From Rhodospirillum sp. (GTDB lineage Bacteria > Pseudomonadota > Alphaproteobacteria > Rhodospirillales > Rhodospirillaceae), in NCBI GenBank assembly GCA_021741145.1, contig JAIOYK010000029.1, positions 1 to 64,000 on the forward strand: a stretch of DNA of 64,000 bases, read 5' to 3'. Positions 1 through 9,005 of this stretch are shown piece by piece. The position numbers were made by a program, and so were the translations under genes. Below the pieces are notes generated by a model. That model searched no databases. It was given only the letters and a program-made list of their open reading frames with translations, and was not told the origin of the DNA. Positions within the stretch are counted from its first letter, which is position 1, and each line of letters begins with the position of its first letter.

Positions 1-38
1 ACGGGGCCGGGGGGTGCTCGTTCAAATGGGCGGAAGGC

Positions 39-833
39 TTACTTGGCCGCCCGGGCATCCTTGATCAGGGCGGTCAAGGTGTCCGGCCCCATGGCGCCGG
101 GGATCAGTTGGTCGCCGATGATGAAGGCCGGGGTCCCGCTGATACCCAGGGCTTGGGCGAGCTGGAAGGAGCGGGCGATCTTGGCGTCCACGTCCTCGGA
201 GTTCATGTCCTTTTTCATTTTGTCCGTATCGACTCCCTGATCCTTCGCCAAGCTGGTCAGAATGTCCTCGGTGATCTTGCCCTTATGGGCCATCAGAGCC
301 TTGTGGAACGGCTCATACTTCGCCTCGTCCTGGAGGGCCACGGCCAGCGCCGCGCGCGCGCCGAGAACCGAATCCGGACCCAGGATCGGATATTCCATGA
401 CATGGAGTTTGATGTTCCCGTCTGACGTGACGGTGTCCCACAGGACCGGGAAGACCCGCTTGCAGTACCCACAATTGTAGTCGGAGAACTCCACCACGGT
501 CACATCGCCCTTGGCGTTGCCCAGGGTGGGCAGATCCTTCGGATCGGTCAGCATGGGACCGAGTTCCTTGATCATCGACGCCTGATTGGCCTTTTCCTCG
601 GCGTCTTCCTTGGCCTTCAGGGCCTGGAAGGCTTCCTTGAGGATTTCCGGATTGGCGATCAGATGCTCGCGGATCAGGGACTTCACCGCCTCGGTCTGCT
701 CCGGGGTCAGGGGCTCCGCGGCTCCGGCGGGAGCCTCCATGGCCCCCAGGGACAGGACCCCGAGGGACAGGGCCATGGCCGAGGCCAGAACGCCGCGGCG
801 CAGGGGGGAGAACGCGGTAGGGAACAGGCGCAT
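39..833 (-). CDS. DsbA-family thiol:disulfide oxidoreductase (Com1-like), periplasmic
   Basis: This 264-residue protein is a thioredoxin-fold oxidoreductase that would form or shuffle disulfides in the periplasm. It begins with an export signal (residues about 10-38, a hydrophobic stretch ending AGAAEP). A charged helical N-terminal segment follows (about 42-95), then the DsbA-like domain with the redox motif CGYC at 121-124 and the cis-proline loop GTPAF near the C terminus. The ATG at 833 was chosen because the upstream extension adds 19 residues ahead of a normal signal peptide. The helix-plus-DsbA layout is that of Com1/BcfH-type proteins. It lies 139 bases downstream of lrgB on the same strand and may be expressed alone. 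Family is certain; substrate is unknown. Confidence 0.9.
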   Translation of the reverse strand: MRLFPTAFSPLRRGVLASAMALSLGVLSLGAMEAPAGAAEPLTPEQTEAVKSLIREHLIANPEILKEAFQALKAKEDAEEKANQASMIKELGPMLTDPKDLPTLGNAKGDVTVVEFSDYNCGYCKRVFPVLWDTVTSDGNIKLHVMEYPILGPDSVLGARAALAVALQDEAKYEPFHKALMAHKGKITEDILTSLAKDQGVDTDKMKKDMNSEDVDAKIARSFQLAQALGISGTPAFIIGDQLIPGAMGPDTLTALIKDARAAK

Positions 834-972
834 GGGGTGGGAATCCTCGTAATGTCGAAACGGGCGGCTCCGCCCTATCCAGACGGACAATCGTGGCGGA
901 AGTGTGCGGGATCAACCGCACCGGGGCAAGCCTGGGGCGCGGTGATCGCGGGAATTTGATCGGCGAGGGGCG

Positions 973-1698
973 TCAGGTCAGGACCGCCACCAGAACGGCG
1001 ACCACGACCGTGGTGACCAGACCGTTCAACCCCATGCCGATTCCGGCGAAGGCCCCGGCGACGGGATGGACTTGGAAGGCCCGGGCCGTGCCGATGCCAT
1101 GGGCGGCCAGACCCGCGGCGAATCCCCGGGCTTGGTAGTCCCGGATGCCCAGGCGGTCCATCAATGGGGTAACGATGATGGCCCCCAGGATTCCCGTCAG
1201 GATAACCAGGGCGGCGGTCAGCCGAGGCAGACCGCCGATGCTTTCGCTGATTCCCATGGCGATGGGGCTGGTGACCGATTTGGGGGCCAGTGACAGCACG
1301 ACCTCCGGCGAGGCTCCCATCAGCGAGCCCAGGATCATGGCCGAACCCGCGGCCACGACCGAGCCGACGATGAGGGCCGCGGTCATGGGCACCAGCATCC
1401 GACGGACTCGGCCCAGGTTCTCGAACAGGGGCAGGGCCAGGGCGACCGTTGCCGGGCCGAGCAGGAAATGGATAAACTGGGCGCCCTCGAAATAGTGGTC
1501 GTAGGAGGTGCCCGTGGCCCAAAGCAAGGTGATGATCAGCCCCACGGCGATGGCCACCGGGTTGACAAGGGGCGCCCGGTTGGCCCGCACGTGCAGGGCA
1601 TGCCCAATCAGGTAGGCGACCAGGGTGGCCCAGAGCCAAAACAGGGGGGTGGTGTTCAGGTAGACCCAAAGGTCCCTCAGGGGATCGGTTCCGGTCAT
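973..1698 (-). CDS. lrgB: LrgB/CidB-family membrane protein
   Basis: This 241-residue, almost wholly hydrophobic protein belongs to the LrgB (YohK) family. Family members work with LrgA/CidA partners in cell-wall hydrolase control or in metabolite export (plant homologues move glycolate). Six or more membrane segments are visible, with the conserved SPIAMGISESIGG loop about the middle and the AAHGIGTARAF motif near the C terminus. The start ATG at 1698 overlaps the stop of the upstream cidA-like gene by four bases (ATGA), so the two are translationally coupled. The upstream extension in the same frame is arginine/glycine-rich shadow sequence and is rejected. In a photosynthetic or RuBisCO-bearing organism a glycolate export role is conceivable, but this is inference. 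Confidence 0.9.
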   Translation of the reverse strand: MTGTDPLRDLWVYLNTTPLFWLWATLVAYLIGHALHVRANRAPLVNPVAIAVGLIITLLWATGTSYDHYFEGAQFIHFLLGPATVALALPLFENLGRVRRMLVPMTAALIVGSVVAAGSAMILGSLMGASPEVVLSLAPKSVTSPIAMGISESIGGLPRLTAALVILTGILGAIIVTPLMDRLGIRDYQARGFAAGLAAHGIGTARAFQVHPVAGAFAGIGMGLNGLVTTVVVAVLVAVLT

Positions 1699-2102
1699 GG
1701 ATGGGCGCTCCCGCTCCTCCCGGTTTCCTCCCGTCCAAGTCCCTCGCGGGCGACTTGATCCAGGTCCATGGCCTTGGCCACCAGGCGGAATGTCACCGCG
1801 GTGGCCACCAGGGCCAGCAAGGTGCTGCCCACGACGGCGACGGAGATGGCGAGCCATTGGGCCGAGAGACGCTCGACATGCAGGATGATTCCCGCCCCCG
1901 CGGGCACGAACAGGAGGGACAGGTGGGACAGGATTCCCCGGGATGTCTCCGGCAGGGCTTTGGGGGTGAAGCGGCCCCAGGTCAACCAGAGCAGCAACAG
2001 CACCATGCCCACGACAGGACCAGGAACGGGCAAGCGGGCCATGCGCGCGGCCAGCTCTCCCAGGAGTTGACAGAGGAATAGGGCGGCCATGGCGGCGGGC
2101 AT
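1695..2102 (-). CDS. cidA: CidA/LrgA-family holin-like membrane protein
   Basis: The 135-residue product has four hydrophobic segments and the family signature PVPGPVVGMVLLL at about residues 25-37, plus LLFVPAGAGI in the third segment. CidA/LrgA proteins are small holin-like inner-membrane proteins that pair with LrgB-type proteins. A strong AAGGAG ribosome site lies inside the end of the upstream M48 protease gene, ten bases before the ATG. That gene stops only four bases before this start, and the gene itself overlaps lrgB by four bases. The three genes are therefore probably one transcript. The C-terminal tail (about 25 residues, charged) is longer than the membrane core needs. Confidence 0.88.
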   Translation of the reverse strand: MPAAMAALFLCQLLGELAARMARLPVPGPVVGMVLLLLWLTWGRFTPKALPETSRGILSHLSLLFVPAGAGIILHVERLSAQWLAISVAVVGSTLLALVATAVTFRLVAKAMDLDQVAREGLGREETGRSGSAHP

Positions 2103-2106
2103 GGGC

Positions 2107-3507
2107 CTAGTTCTCCTTGTCCTTGAGGCGTTCGGCCTCGGCGATCAGATCCTGGAGGCGCAAGGCGTCCCGCGAGCCCTTGGGGATCCGTCCCTCCGCC
2201 CGGTGAGCATGGGCCAGGGCTTCCCGCGGATTGCCCTGGGCGAGGGCCATTTCGGCCAGGGCGAAGGCGGCCATGCCTTCGTTGCCCAGTTTTCCCTCGG
2301 CGTTGGCCAATTGCTTCCAGGCGAAGGGGTTACCCGGCTCCAGGTTCAGGGCCGCTTTCAGGTTGGTCCGCGCCTTGTCTAGGCTCGCTGGATCGCCCAA
2401 CTCCACCTGGGCATGGGCCAGGGACACCAGAATCAGGGGTTCGGTCGGGGCCAGCCGCGCGGCCTTTTCGTAGGAGGCTACGCCCTCGGCCAGCCGTTGG
2501 TTCTCCACCAGCATCTGGCCGCGCAATTCCTCGAAATAGGGATCCTCTGGCCGGTCGGCGATCAGGCCGTCGATCAGGGGCAGGGCCCGACCCAGGTCCG
2601 ACCGTCGGAAGGCGGCGATGGCATGGGCGTAGCGTCCGGCGATGGATCGGTCCGCCGCCGGGTATTTGGCCTGGGTGCTGACCCCTGGTTTGAGGTAGGC
2701 GAGGAGTTTCGCCTGGGCGCGGTCGAAGGCCTCGACCTCCGCCGCGGGGGGAGGGACGTCGGAATAGGGCGATTGCGTCACATGGGCGGCGAGGGCGCTT
2801 ATCCGGTCCCGGGTCAGAGGGTGGGTGCGGACATAGGGATCCTGGCTGGCGGAGATCAGGGCCTCCTGGTCACCCAGTTCCTCGAAGAAGCGCAGAAGGC
2901 CCTTCGAGGATTGGCCGGTGGAATCCAAGGCACGCATGGCGAAGGCATCGGCGCTGTTTTCCTGGGTCCGGCTGAAGGCGAGAAGGTTCCGCTGGGCGGC
3001 GTGCTGGGCGCCGAGCATGACCGCTCCGGCCACATCTCCCCGGCCCGAAGCCGCGCCAGCCGCCGCCCCGGCGAGCATGCCAAGGACGTTGTAGATGATG
3101 GCCTGGTCCAGCTTGTCCTCCAGGCGGAGCAAGTGACCCCCGGCCAGGTGGCCGATTTCATGGGCGATCACGCCTTTCAGTTCGTTCGGCCCTCGAGACT
3201 TGAGGATCGTACCCGTATTGATGAAAATCCGATTGCCGTTGGTGGCGAAGGCGTTGATCGCGTCATCGTTGATCATGCGGATGGTAATGACCCGGTCGCC
3301 AATCCCCGCGGCTCTGGAGAGTGGCGCGGCGATCATGCCAATGGTATTTTCAATTTCCGCGTCGCGGATCAGGGACAAACCTTTCGCCCGAGCGATGCCC
3401 GTCGACACCCCCAGGACGGTGGTCATCACCAGTCCCGCCACAAGACAAGACAGCACCCCACCGGCGACCACGGTTCCGGTTCGGCGGACAGCAACGAGGA
3501 AGCGCAT
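2107..3507 (-). CDS. M48-family metalloprotease with TPR tail (BepA/YfgC-like)
   Basis: This 466-residue protein is a periplasmic zinc metalloprotease of the BepA type, a family that handles outer-membrane protein assembly and turnover. An N-terminal signal/anchor (about 8-41) is followed by the M48 domain with HEIGH at about 116-120 and the downstream zinc ligand in ENSADAFAM. A TPR-like helical region runs through the last 180 residues (for example GVASYEKAARLAPTEP and NLKAALNLEPGNPFAWKQLA). A GTG at 3519 is possible, but the ATG at 3507 has GGTGA five bases upstream and is preferred. It heads a likely operon with cidA and lrgB. Its start is close to, and divergent from, the GGT-like lipoprotein gene. 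Confidence 0.9.
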   Translation of the reverse strand: MRFLVAVRRTGTVVAGGVLSCLVAGLVMTTVLGVSTGIARAKGLSLIRDAEIENTIGMIAAPLSRAAGIGDRVITIRMINDDAINAFATNGNRIFINTGTILKSRGPNELKGVIAHEIGHLAGGHLLRLEDKLDQAIIYNVLGMLAGAAAGAASGRGDVAGAVMLGAQHAAQRNLLAFSRTQENSADAFAMRALDSTGQSSKGLLRFFEELGDQEALISASQDPYVRTHPLTRDRISALAAHVTQSPYSDVPPPAAEVEAFDRAQAKLLAYLKPGVSTQAKYPAADRSIAGRYAHAIAAFRRSDLGRALPLIDGLIADRPEDPYFEELRGQMLVENQRLAEGVASYEKAARLAPTEPLILVSLAHAQVELGDPASLDKARTNLKAALNLEPGNPFAWKQLANAEGKLGNEGMAAFALAEMALAQGNPREALAHAHRAEGRIPKGSRDALRLQDLIAEAERLKDKEN

Positions 3508-3628
3508 GCGTTTCACCACGTTTCAGAAGGCCTTATCGCCAAAGGCTCCATTGCGGAAGACGCCATTCCCGACAACACAGGCGTCCCGTCAAGCTAGGGA
3601 GCCCGTTCCCTTCCGTCAACGCGCCCAT

Positions 3629-4870
3629 TTGGCCATTCCGCGGACAAGCCGCTGCTTGGTCGTGCTCGCGACGGCCTCCTTCCTCCTTGGAGGGTGCGCC
3701 GATGACCTCGAGGTCGGCACGATTGGCTACGTGGAGGGCTTCTCCGGCGTGATTGCCGCCGACGAGCCCCAGGCGGTGCTCGTCGGGAGGGATGTGCTCA
3801 GCGCGGGTGGCTTGGCCACGCATGCCGCGGTCGCCATGGGCTTCACCCTGGCGGTGACCCTGCCATCCTCTGCTGGGTTGGGCGGTGGCGGGCTCTGCCT
3901 GTCCTATGACGCCGAAACCGACGCCGTGGAGGCCCTGGAGTTCCTGCCCAACGCCTCCACCCTGCCGGGGCCAAAGGGCTCCATGGCCGTGCCCGCGCTC
4001 GCCCGGGGCCTCTTCGCCCTGCATGCCCGTTCGGGTTCCCTGCGCTGGGAAAGCTTGGTGGCGCCAGCGGAGAACCTTGCCCGCTTCGGTTTCCCGGCCT
4101 CCCGAGCCCTGGTCCAGCGGATGGTCGATTTTCCCCGGGGGCCGGAGATGGCGAACAGTGTTCTCGCCGGGGGCGTGGTCGAGGGGCAGAAACTCGCCCT
4201 TCACGATCTGGCCGGGTCCTTGGGGCGGATTCGCCAGCGTGGACCGGGCGAGATGCACGACGGCGCCATGGCCCGGGAGATGGTCGATGCCGCCGCCCGC
4301 GCCGGGTTCGGCCTGACCCTGTCCGATCTGCGCAATGAACTGCCGCGGGAGGCGACCTCCCAAAAGCGGGAGGAAGGCTACGAGGAAGTCCTTACCCTCA
4401 GTGTTCCCTCCCTGGGAACCTCTCCCCTTGACTCCGCCCCCGGGTCCACGGGCTACGTGGTCGCCGACAGCCTGGGCAATGGCGTGGCCTGCGTTCTGAG
4501 CATGGGACGGCCCTTTGGGACCGGCGTGGAAATGCCCAACCAGGGCTTTTTGATTTCCCCGGCCCCGGGCGTTGGCGGTGGTGGAGAGGCACTGGCCGCT
4601 CTGCTGAAGGTTAACCGGAATACCCAGTCGTTCCACCTGGGCATCGTCGCGGCTGGAGACGGTGCGTCGGAAGTGGTGGATGCCCTGCGCGCCGGGATCC
4701 TGGTCGGTGGCAAGGAAACGCCGCCCCAATCCGTGGTGAATGGCGCGGTGGGGGGGGCAGCCCGGGTCAATCTGGCTTCCTGCCCCGGCGGTATTCCCCG
4801 TAACCCTGAGAATTGCGCCACCGCGGTGGATCCCCGGGGCGCGGGCTACGGTCTGCGCGTCGGCAAGTAA
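3629..4870 (+). CDS. Gamma-glutamyltransferase-like lipoprotein
   Basis: The 413-residue product resembles a shortened gamma-glutamyltransferase. The N-terminal part has the family features VLSAGGLATHAAVAMGF and SSAGLGGGG. The C-terminal part has GYVVADSLGNGVACVLSM followed by PFGTG, matching the region around the autocatalytic nucleophile. Where typical enzymes have T-T-H-Y/F-S, this one reads S-T-G-Y-V, so the nucleophile would be Ser (or the next Thr) and the His is missing. A lipobox LLGGC (Cys 23) follows a hydrophobic stretch, so it should be an outer- or inner-membrane lipoprotein. The start is uncertain: TTG at 3629 gives a normal lipoprotein signal. An ATG at 3506 with GAGGA would give a poor signal and overlap the divergent protease gene. 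Confidence 0.7.
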   Translation: MAIPRTSRCLVVLATASFLLGGCADDLEVGTIGYVEGFSGVIAADEPQAVLVGRDVLSAGGLATHAAVAMGFTLAVTLPSSAGLGGGGLCLSYDAETDAVEALEFLPNASTLPGPKGSMAVPALARGLFALHARSGSLRWESLVAPAENLARFGFPASRALVQRMVDFPRGPEMANSVLAGGVVEGQKLALHDLAGSLGRIRQRGPGEMHDGAMAREMVDAAARAGFGLTLSDLRNELPREATSQKREEGYEEVLTLSVPSLGTSPLDSAPGSTGYVVADSLGNGVACVLSMGRPFGTGVEMPNQGFLISPAPGVGGGGEALAALLKVNRNTQSFHLGIVAAGDGASEVVDALRAGILVGGKETPPQSVVNGAVGGAARVNLASCPGGIPRNPENCATAVDPRGAGYGLRVGK

Positions 4871-4890
4871 ACTCCATCCTATCTTTCCAT

Positions 4891-4933
4891 CCCTCGCGGC
4901 GGCTCCGACAGGGCCATCGCGAGGGGTTTTTCT
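4891..4933 (+). terminator. Rho-independent terminator after the GGT-like gene
   Basis: The 8-base stem CCCTCGCG (4891-4898) pairs perfectly with CGCGAGGG (4918-4925) and is followed by a T-rich run (TTTTTCTTT). It sits 20 bases after the stop of the GGT-like gene and 26 bases before the aminotransferase ATG, so it separates the two transcription units. Confidence 0.85.
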
Positions 4934-4958
4934 TTATCCTGTTCGGGATCGCTTCCAA

Positions 4959-6131
4959 ATGGCCTTGAAAGTTGCTCGCCGGGGGCAGGTGCCCCCCTTT
5001 ATTGTCATGGATGTCATGCGCGCCGCCGCCGAGCGGGAGGCCGAGGGCGCCGATGTCCTGCACCTGGAGGTGGGCCAACCTGCCACGGGCCTGCCCGAGG
5101 TCTGTCGGTCCGAGGTCGCCGACAGGGTCCGGGCGGACACCATGGGCTACACGGTGGCCCTTGGCCTGCCCGAGCTGCGCCAAGCCATCGCCCGGGACTA
5201 TCGGATCACCCAGGGGGCGGAGATCGATCCGGCGCGCATCGTCGTGACCACGGGGTCGAGCAGTGGCTTTATCCTGGCCTTTCTGAGTGCGTTCGACATT
5301 GGGGATCGGGTGGCGCTCGCTGCGCCGGGGTATCCCGCCTACCGCCATATCCTGTCCTCCCTGGGGTGCGAGCCGGTGATCCTGCCCACCGGGCCGGAAA
5401 CCCGCTACCAGCCCACGATGGCCGTACTGGAAGCCTATTTGGATACCCATGGTGGAGCGCTGGATGGGCTGATCGTGGCCAGCCCCGCCAACCCAACGGG
5501 GACGGTGATGCCGGAGGCGGACCTTCGGACCCTGGTGGACTATTGCGGGCAAAAGGGGATTCGTCTGATCTCCGATGAGATCTACCATGGGATCACCTAC
5601 GGCCTGGATGCGGTCAGCACCGCGGGCATGGCCGAGCATCCCATCGTCGTCAACAGCTTCTCGAAGTACTTTTGCATGACGGGCTGGCGTTTGGGCTGGC
5701 TGGTGATGCCGCCGGACATGATCCGCGCCGCCGAATGCCTGGCACAGAACCTGTTCATCAATGCCCCGACCGTGTCCCAATACGCGGGCCTGTCCGCCCT
5801 GCGCCACCGGGACACCTTCCAGGACAACATCATCCGCTATGCCCGGAACCGGGACGTTCTCTTGCGGGATCTCCCCAAGGCTGGGTTCCGGGATTTCGCC
5901 CCCGCGGATGGCGCCTTCTATCTCTACGCCGACGTGGGGCACCTGACCAATGACAGCTTGGACTTCTGCGGGCGCATGTTGACGGAAACCGGCGTGGCGG
6001 CGACGCCGGGTCTGGATTTCGACGCGGATCGGGGAGGGCGCTTCTGTCGTTTCAGTTTCTGTGGATCCACGGAAACCATGGAAGAGGCCGCCCGGCGTCT
6101 GGCCCTATGGGTCGACGGCGCCGGGAGGTGA
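4959..6131 (+). CDS. Class I/II PLP-dependent aminotransferase
   Basis: This 390-residue enzyme is a fold-type I aminotransferase, like aspartate/aromatic transaminases. The substrate-binding N terminus has EVGQPATGLP. The cofactor-binding residues are visible: TTGSSSGF for the phosphate, ASPANPTG (about 175-182), SDEIYHG, and the Schiff-base lysine in NSFSKYFCMTGWRLGW at Lys 236. The C-terminal arginine lies in FCRFSFCGS. The ATG at 4959 was chosen because the longer open frame upstream overlaps the GGT-like gene and its terminator. It stands alone behind that terminator. The amino-acid substrate cannot be told from the sequence. Confidence 0.92.
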   Translation: MALKVARRGQVPPFIVMDVMRAAAEREAEGADVLHLEVGQPATGLPEVCRSEVADRVRADTMGYTVALGLPELRQAIARDYRITQGAEIDPARIVVTTGSSSGFILAFLSAFDIGDRVALAAPGYPAYRHILSSLGCEPVILPTGPETRYQPTMAVLEAYLDTHGGALDGLIVASPANPTGTVMPEADLRTLVDYCGQKGIRLISDEIYHGITYGLDAVSTAGMAEHPIVVNSFSKYFCMTGWRLGWLVMPPDMIRAAECLAQNLFINAPTVSQYAGLSALRHRDTFQDNIIRYARNRDVLLRDLPKAGFRDFAPADGAFYLYADVGHLTNDSLDFCGRMLTETGVAATPGLDFDADRGGRFCRFSFCGSTETMEEAARRLALWVDGAGR

Positions 6132-6133
6132 CC

Positions 6134-6883
6134 TCAGGCCCCAGTGAAGACATAACCCTCGCCATAGACGGAAGCCAGGGGCAGGGGAGTCCCCGTCTCG
6201 CTTTCCACCTTGCGGCGCAGGCGACGGGCCAGGGTGTCCAGATTGCGCCGGTTGGTTTCCGTGTCCGGCTTGGACATGGCCTTGACCAAGCTGGATCGAT
6301 CAATGGGTGCGCCGCGCTGTTCTATCAAGGGCGTGAGAAAACCCCGTTCCGCCATGGTCAGGGGAACTTGGCGGCCTTCCGGGGTCTCCAGGGTCCAGGT
6401 GCCCTGGTCAAGGGTCCACGATCTGGAAGAGGGGACCCGAGGGGACCCGGCCTCCTTGGGACTGGGGGGCTTGGCCTGAGGGTCGCTGATCCGGCGCAGG
6501 ATGCTTCTCAGAGTCGCCTCGATCAGTTCCAGGCTGGAGCTCTTTGGCAGGAAGGCGTCCGCGCCGGACCGGAGGCCAGCCAGATGGTGTTCTCCGTCAC
6601 CCAGGCAGGTGAGCATCAACACGCTCACGTCGCTTGATTCGCGGAGTACCCGGACCGCGTCCAGACCCGTCTGTCCCGGTAACATGACATCGAGAACGAT
6701 GACGTCGGGTCGAAGGCCGCCGTCCAGCATGGCACGCATGGTCTCCGCGCTATCGGCGGCATCGCAGCGGAAGCCACGGTCACCTAGGAATTCCGCGAGA
6801 TCCGCCCGCAGGCCCGCGTCATCATCGACGACCAGGACATGGGTGGGAACGGAGGCTTCGGTCCCTGTAGGAGGATGTTCCAC
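6134..6883 (-). CDS. OmpR-type response regulator
   Basis: This protein has a receiver domain followed by a winged-helix DNA-binding domain. The acidic pocket is VVDDDAG (about 20-25), the phospho-acceptor is Asp 66 in VIVLDVMLPG, the conserved Thr/Ser is in VLMLTCLGD and the Lys in AFLPKSSS. The C-terminal domain contains PLTMAERGFLTPLI, RRNLDTLARRLRRKVE and VYGEGYVFTG, a PhoB/OmpR wing. The GTG at 6883 (249 residues) is the last start that leaves the receiver intact; no good ribosome site is seen, so the start is uncertain. It diverges from the DISM histidine kinase gene, which is its probable partner, across a 110-base control region. Confidence 0.88.
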   Translation of the reverse strand: MEHPPTGTEASVPTHVLVVDDDAGLRADLAEFLGDRGFRCDAADSAETMRAMLDGGLRPDVIVLDVMLPGQTGLDAVRVLRESSDVSVLMLTCLGDGEHHLAGLRSGADAFLPKSSSLELIEATLRSILRRISDPQAKPPSPKEAGSPRVPSSRSWTLDQGTWTLETPEGRQVPLTMAERGFLTPLIEQRGAPIDRSSLVKAMSKPDTETNRRNLDTLARRLRRKVESETGTPLPLASVYGEGYVFTGA

Positions 6884-6938
6884 GTTTTCGACGGGCGGCA
6901 AGGCATTTCTCCCAGCATGAGGCTGTGCTCTAATGCAC

Positions 6939-6952
6939 CAGACATAGGTCTG
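6939..6952. promoter_or_regulatory. Candidate operator between response regulator and kinase
   Basis: A perfect 5+5 palindrome CAGAC-N4-GTCTG lies in the 110-base region between the divergent response regulator and histidine kinase genes. Its position suits autoregulation by the response regulator, but it is a short match and could be chance. Confidence 0.3.
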
Positions 6953-6993
6953 TACATTTTGGACATAATATCTTGGGCGGCCGGAAAATTCCA

Positions 6994-8976
6994 ATGTGGC
7001 GAAAGGGGATATGTGTTCTTCGCTTGTTTGCCTTGGTTCTGGGAGTGGGATTGGGCTCCCTCGAGCCTTGGGGACACCTTGCCTCGGCGAGGGGAGACGA
7101 CTCTGGGGTAGGCGGGGTGATCTCCCTCGATAATGAGGCGGCCCTGGCTCACTTGGAGGATGCTTGGGACGTCCAGATGGACCCCAGCAAGGTCCTGACT
7201 CTGAAGGACATGACCAGCCCTGTGTACCGCGATGGCTTTTCCCGCTCCCGTTCACTGGGATCGGCGGGATACCGGGACGCGGCCCTGTGGGCGCGTTTCA
7301 CCATAAGGCGACCCCAGGGGCTGGTGGGCGATTGGGTCCTGGTGCTGGAGGTTCCCTATTTGACCGACATCCAGGTCCATGGTCCGGTGGCCGGGGGACA
7401 GGCTTTCCTTGGCAATTCCGTACCCCTGCGGGACCGACCCCTGCGCACCGCGCAATTGGCCGTGCCCCTGACCCTGGGGGAGGGGGAAAGCGCCGAGGTC
7501 CATCTGCGGATCTGGTCTCACGGAACCCTGAACGTTCGAGGCAGGATTCTTCCCCTGGCCCAAGCCACGGAAGTCTTTGAATTTCAAACTTTCCTCGGCG
7601 GCGCCCTTCTCGGAGCCTTGGTTTTGGCCGTGCTGCTCAATTTCGCCCTTGGTCTTTGGTCGCGGGATAATTTGATCCTGGTTTACGCGGCCTATTTGAC
7701 CACGCTGGTGGCTCTCTTTCTGGGGACGACCGGTCTGGTTTCGCTCCTGTTCCCCACCTTCGGGGGGCTCGGGCCTTCCGTGCTCTGCGGGTTTGCATCC
7801 TTGGGGGGAATCCCGACCGGGTTGATGCTCTGGGCCCGGATCTTGCGGTTATGGAGCTGGAACCGCTCCCTCTGGGGTCTGTATGTTCTGCTCTCCCTTG
7901 GGGCCATTGGCGCGATGGGAACCTTGGGAACGTCGTGGTATGGGCGTGTGGCACCGGTCTTCTTCCTGGTGGCCTTGGCCATGGGCTTCGTCAGTTTGGC
8001 CTTGGCCCTATTGGCGCGTCGACGGGGACGGAGTTTGGATGTTGGCTTGTGGTTCATTGGCGCGCTTGCCATTCTTTCCTTGGCGACTCTGGTCACCCTC
8101 GCCACCAACATAGGCCTCCTGCCAAGCACGGAACTGACAAACAACGCCCATCTGGTCGGCGTCGTGGCCCACGCCGTGCTGATTAACGTGGGTTTGGCGG
8201 GGCGATTGCGGGGGGGCGCCCTGGCCCGCTCCAAGGCCGAGCAGCGGGCGCTGTTCGAGACGCGGAGAGGGGAGGAACAGCGGCAGTTCATCGCCATGCT
8301 GGTCCATGAATTCCGCTCTCCCCTGGCTGCCATTGACCGGGCGGCGCGGATGATTGAAGTCAAGGGAGGCTCCTCGGACAAGGGCTCGACCGAGCGCCTT
8401 GGACGGATCCGGGGTTTGGTGGAGCGCCTGTCGGTCCTGGTTGATTCCTTTTTGGCCTCGGAAGCCCTGGAACACGGGGGAATATCCCTTGATCGGCGTG
8501 ATCTGGCGGTGCGGGACCTGTTGAGGGATTTGGTGGCCGGTCTGGACGACGGATCCGGGGAAAAGGGAGAAAAGGGCCGCCTGACCATCGCCGTCAATCC
8601 TTTGGATCTGGTTTGGGACCTGGACCGGGAGATGGCCATGACGGCCATTGGCAATGTGATCGTCAATGCCCTGAAATACTCCGGAACCGAGCCGGTGGTG
8701 GTGGAAGCCTTTACCGATTCCCGGGACAGCCTGCGCGTGACCGTGACGGATCGCGGACCGGGGTTGAGCTTGGAAGACCGGGACCGCATGGGGGATCTAT
8801 ATTATCGGGGGTCCGCGGCCTCAGGAACCCGCGGTACGGGGTTGGGGCTCACCATCACCCGCAAGGTCATGGCCGCCCATGGGTGCACCCTGAGCTTTCA
8901 GGCGGCCCCCATGGGCGGCACCCGAGTTGTTTTGATTTTCCCACCGGCCCCTTCGGAGGAGGAATTGTTCTTCTGA
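6994..8976 (+). CDS. 7TM-DISM sensor histidine kinase
   Basis: The 660-residue kinase starts with a signal peptide. It continues with a periplasmic 7TMR-DISMED2-like jelly-roll domain (about 35-190), typically a carbohydrate or small-ligand sensor. Seven membrane helices follow (about 195-400), then a HisKA domain whose H-box reads MLVHEFRSPLAAIDR instead of the usual HELRTPL, and an HATPase domain (N box IGNVIVNALKYSG, G1 VTDRGPGLSL, G2 GTGLGLTITRKV). It has no receiver of its own; the divergent OmpR-type regulator is the likely partner. The ATG at 6994 is preferred over a TTG at 6973 because it gives a standard signal peptide (MWRKGICVLRLFALVL). The ligand is unknown. Confidence 0.9.
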   Translation: MWRKGICVLRLFALVLGVGLGSLEPWGHLASARGDDSGVGGVISLDNEAALAHLEDAWDVQMDPSKVLTLKDMTSPVYRDGFSRSRSLGSAGYRDAALWARFTIRRPQGLVGDWVLVLEVPYLTDIQVHGPVAGGQAFLGNSVPLRDRPLRTAQLAVPLTLGEGESAEVHLRIWSHGTLNVRGRILPLAQATEVFEFQTFLGGALLGALVLAVLLNFALGLWSRDNLILVYAAYLTTLVALFLGTTGLVSLLFPTFGGLGPSVLCGFASLGGIPTGLMLWARILRLWSWNRSLWGLYVLLSLGAIGAMGTLGTSWYGRVAPVFFLVALAMGFVSLALALLARRRGRSLDVGLWFIGALAILSLATLVTLATNIGLLPSTELTNNAHLVGVVAHAVLINVGLAGRLRGGALARSKAEQRALFETRRGEEQRQFIAMLVHEFRSPLAAIDRAARMIEVKGGSSDKGSTERLGRIRGLVERLSVLVDSFLASEALEHGGISLDRRDLAVRDLLRDLVAGLDDGSGEKGEKGRLTIAVNPLDLVWDLDREMAMTAIGNVIVNALKYSGTEPVVVEAFTDSRDSLRVTVTDRGPGLSLEDRDRMGDLYYRGSAASGTRGTGLGLTITRKVMAAHGCTLSFQAAPMGGTRVVLIFPPAPSEEELFF

Positions 8977-9005
8977 CGAAACAGGGGGGGGAACCCCGCG
9001 CCTTG

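Noticed and set aside
2413-3597. Long plus-strand open frame opposite the M48 protease gene
   Set aside because: It is a shadow of a GC-rich gene: glycine/arginine/valine-rich with no family features, while the minus strand encodes a complete protease.
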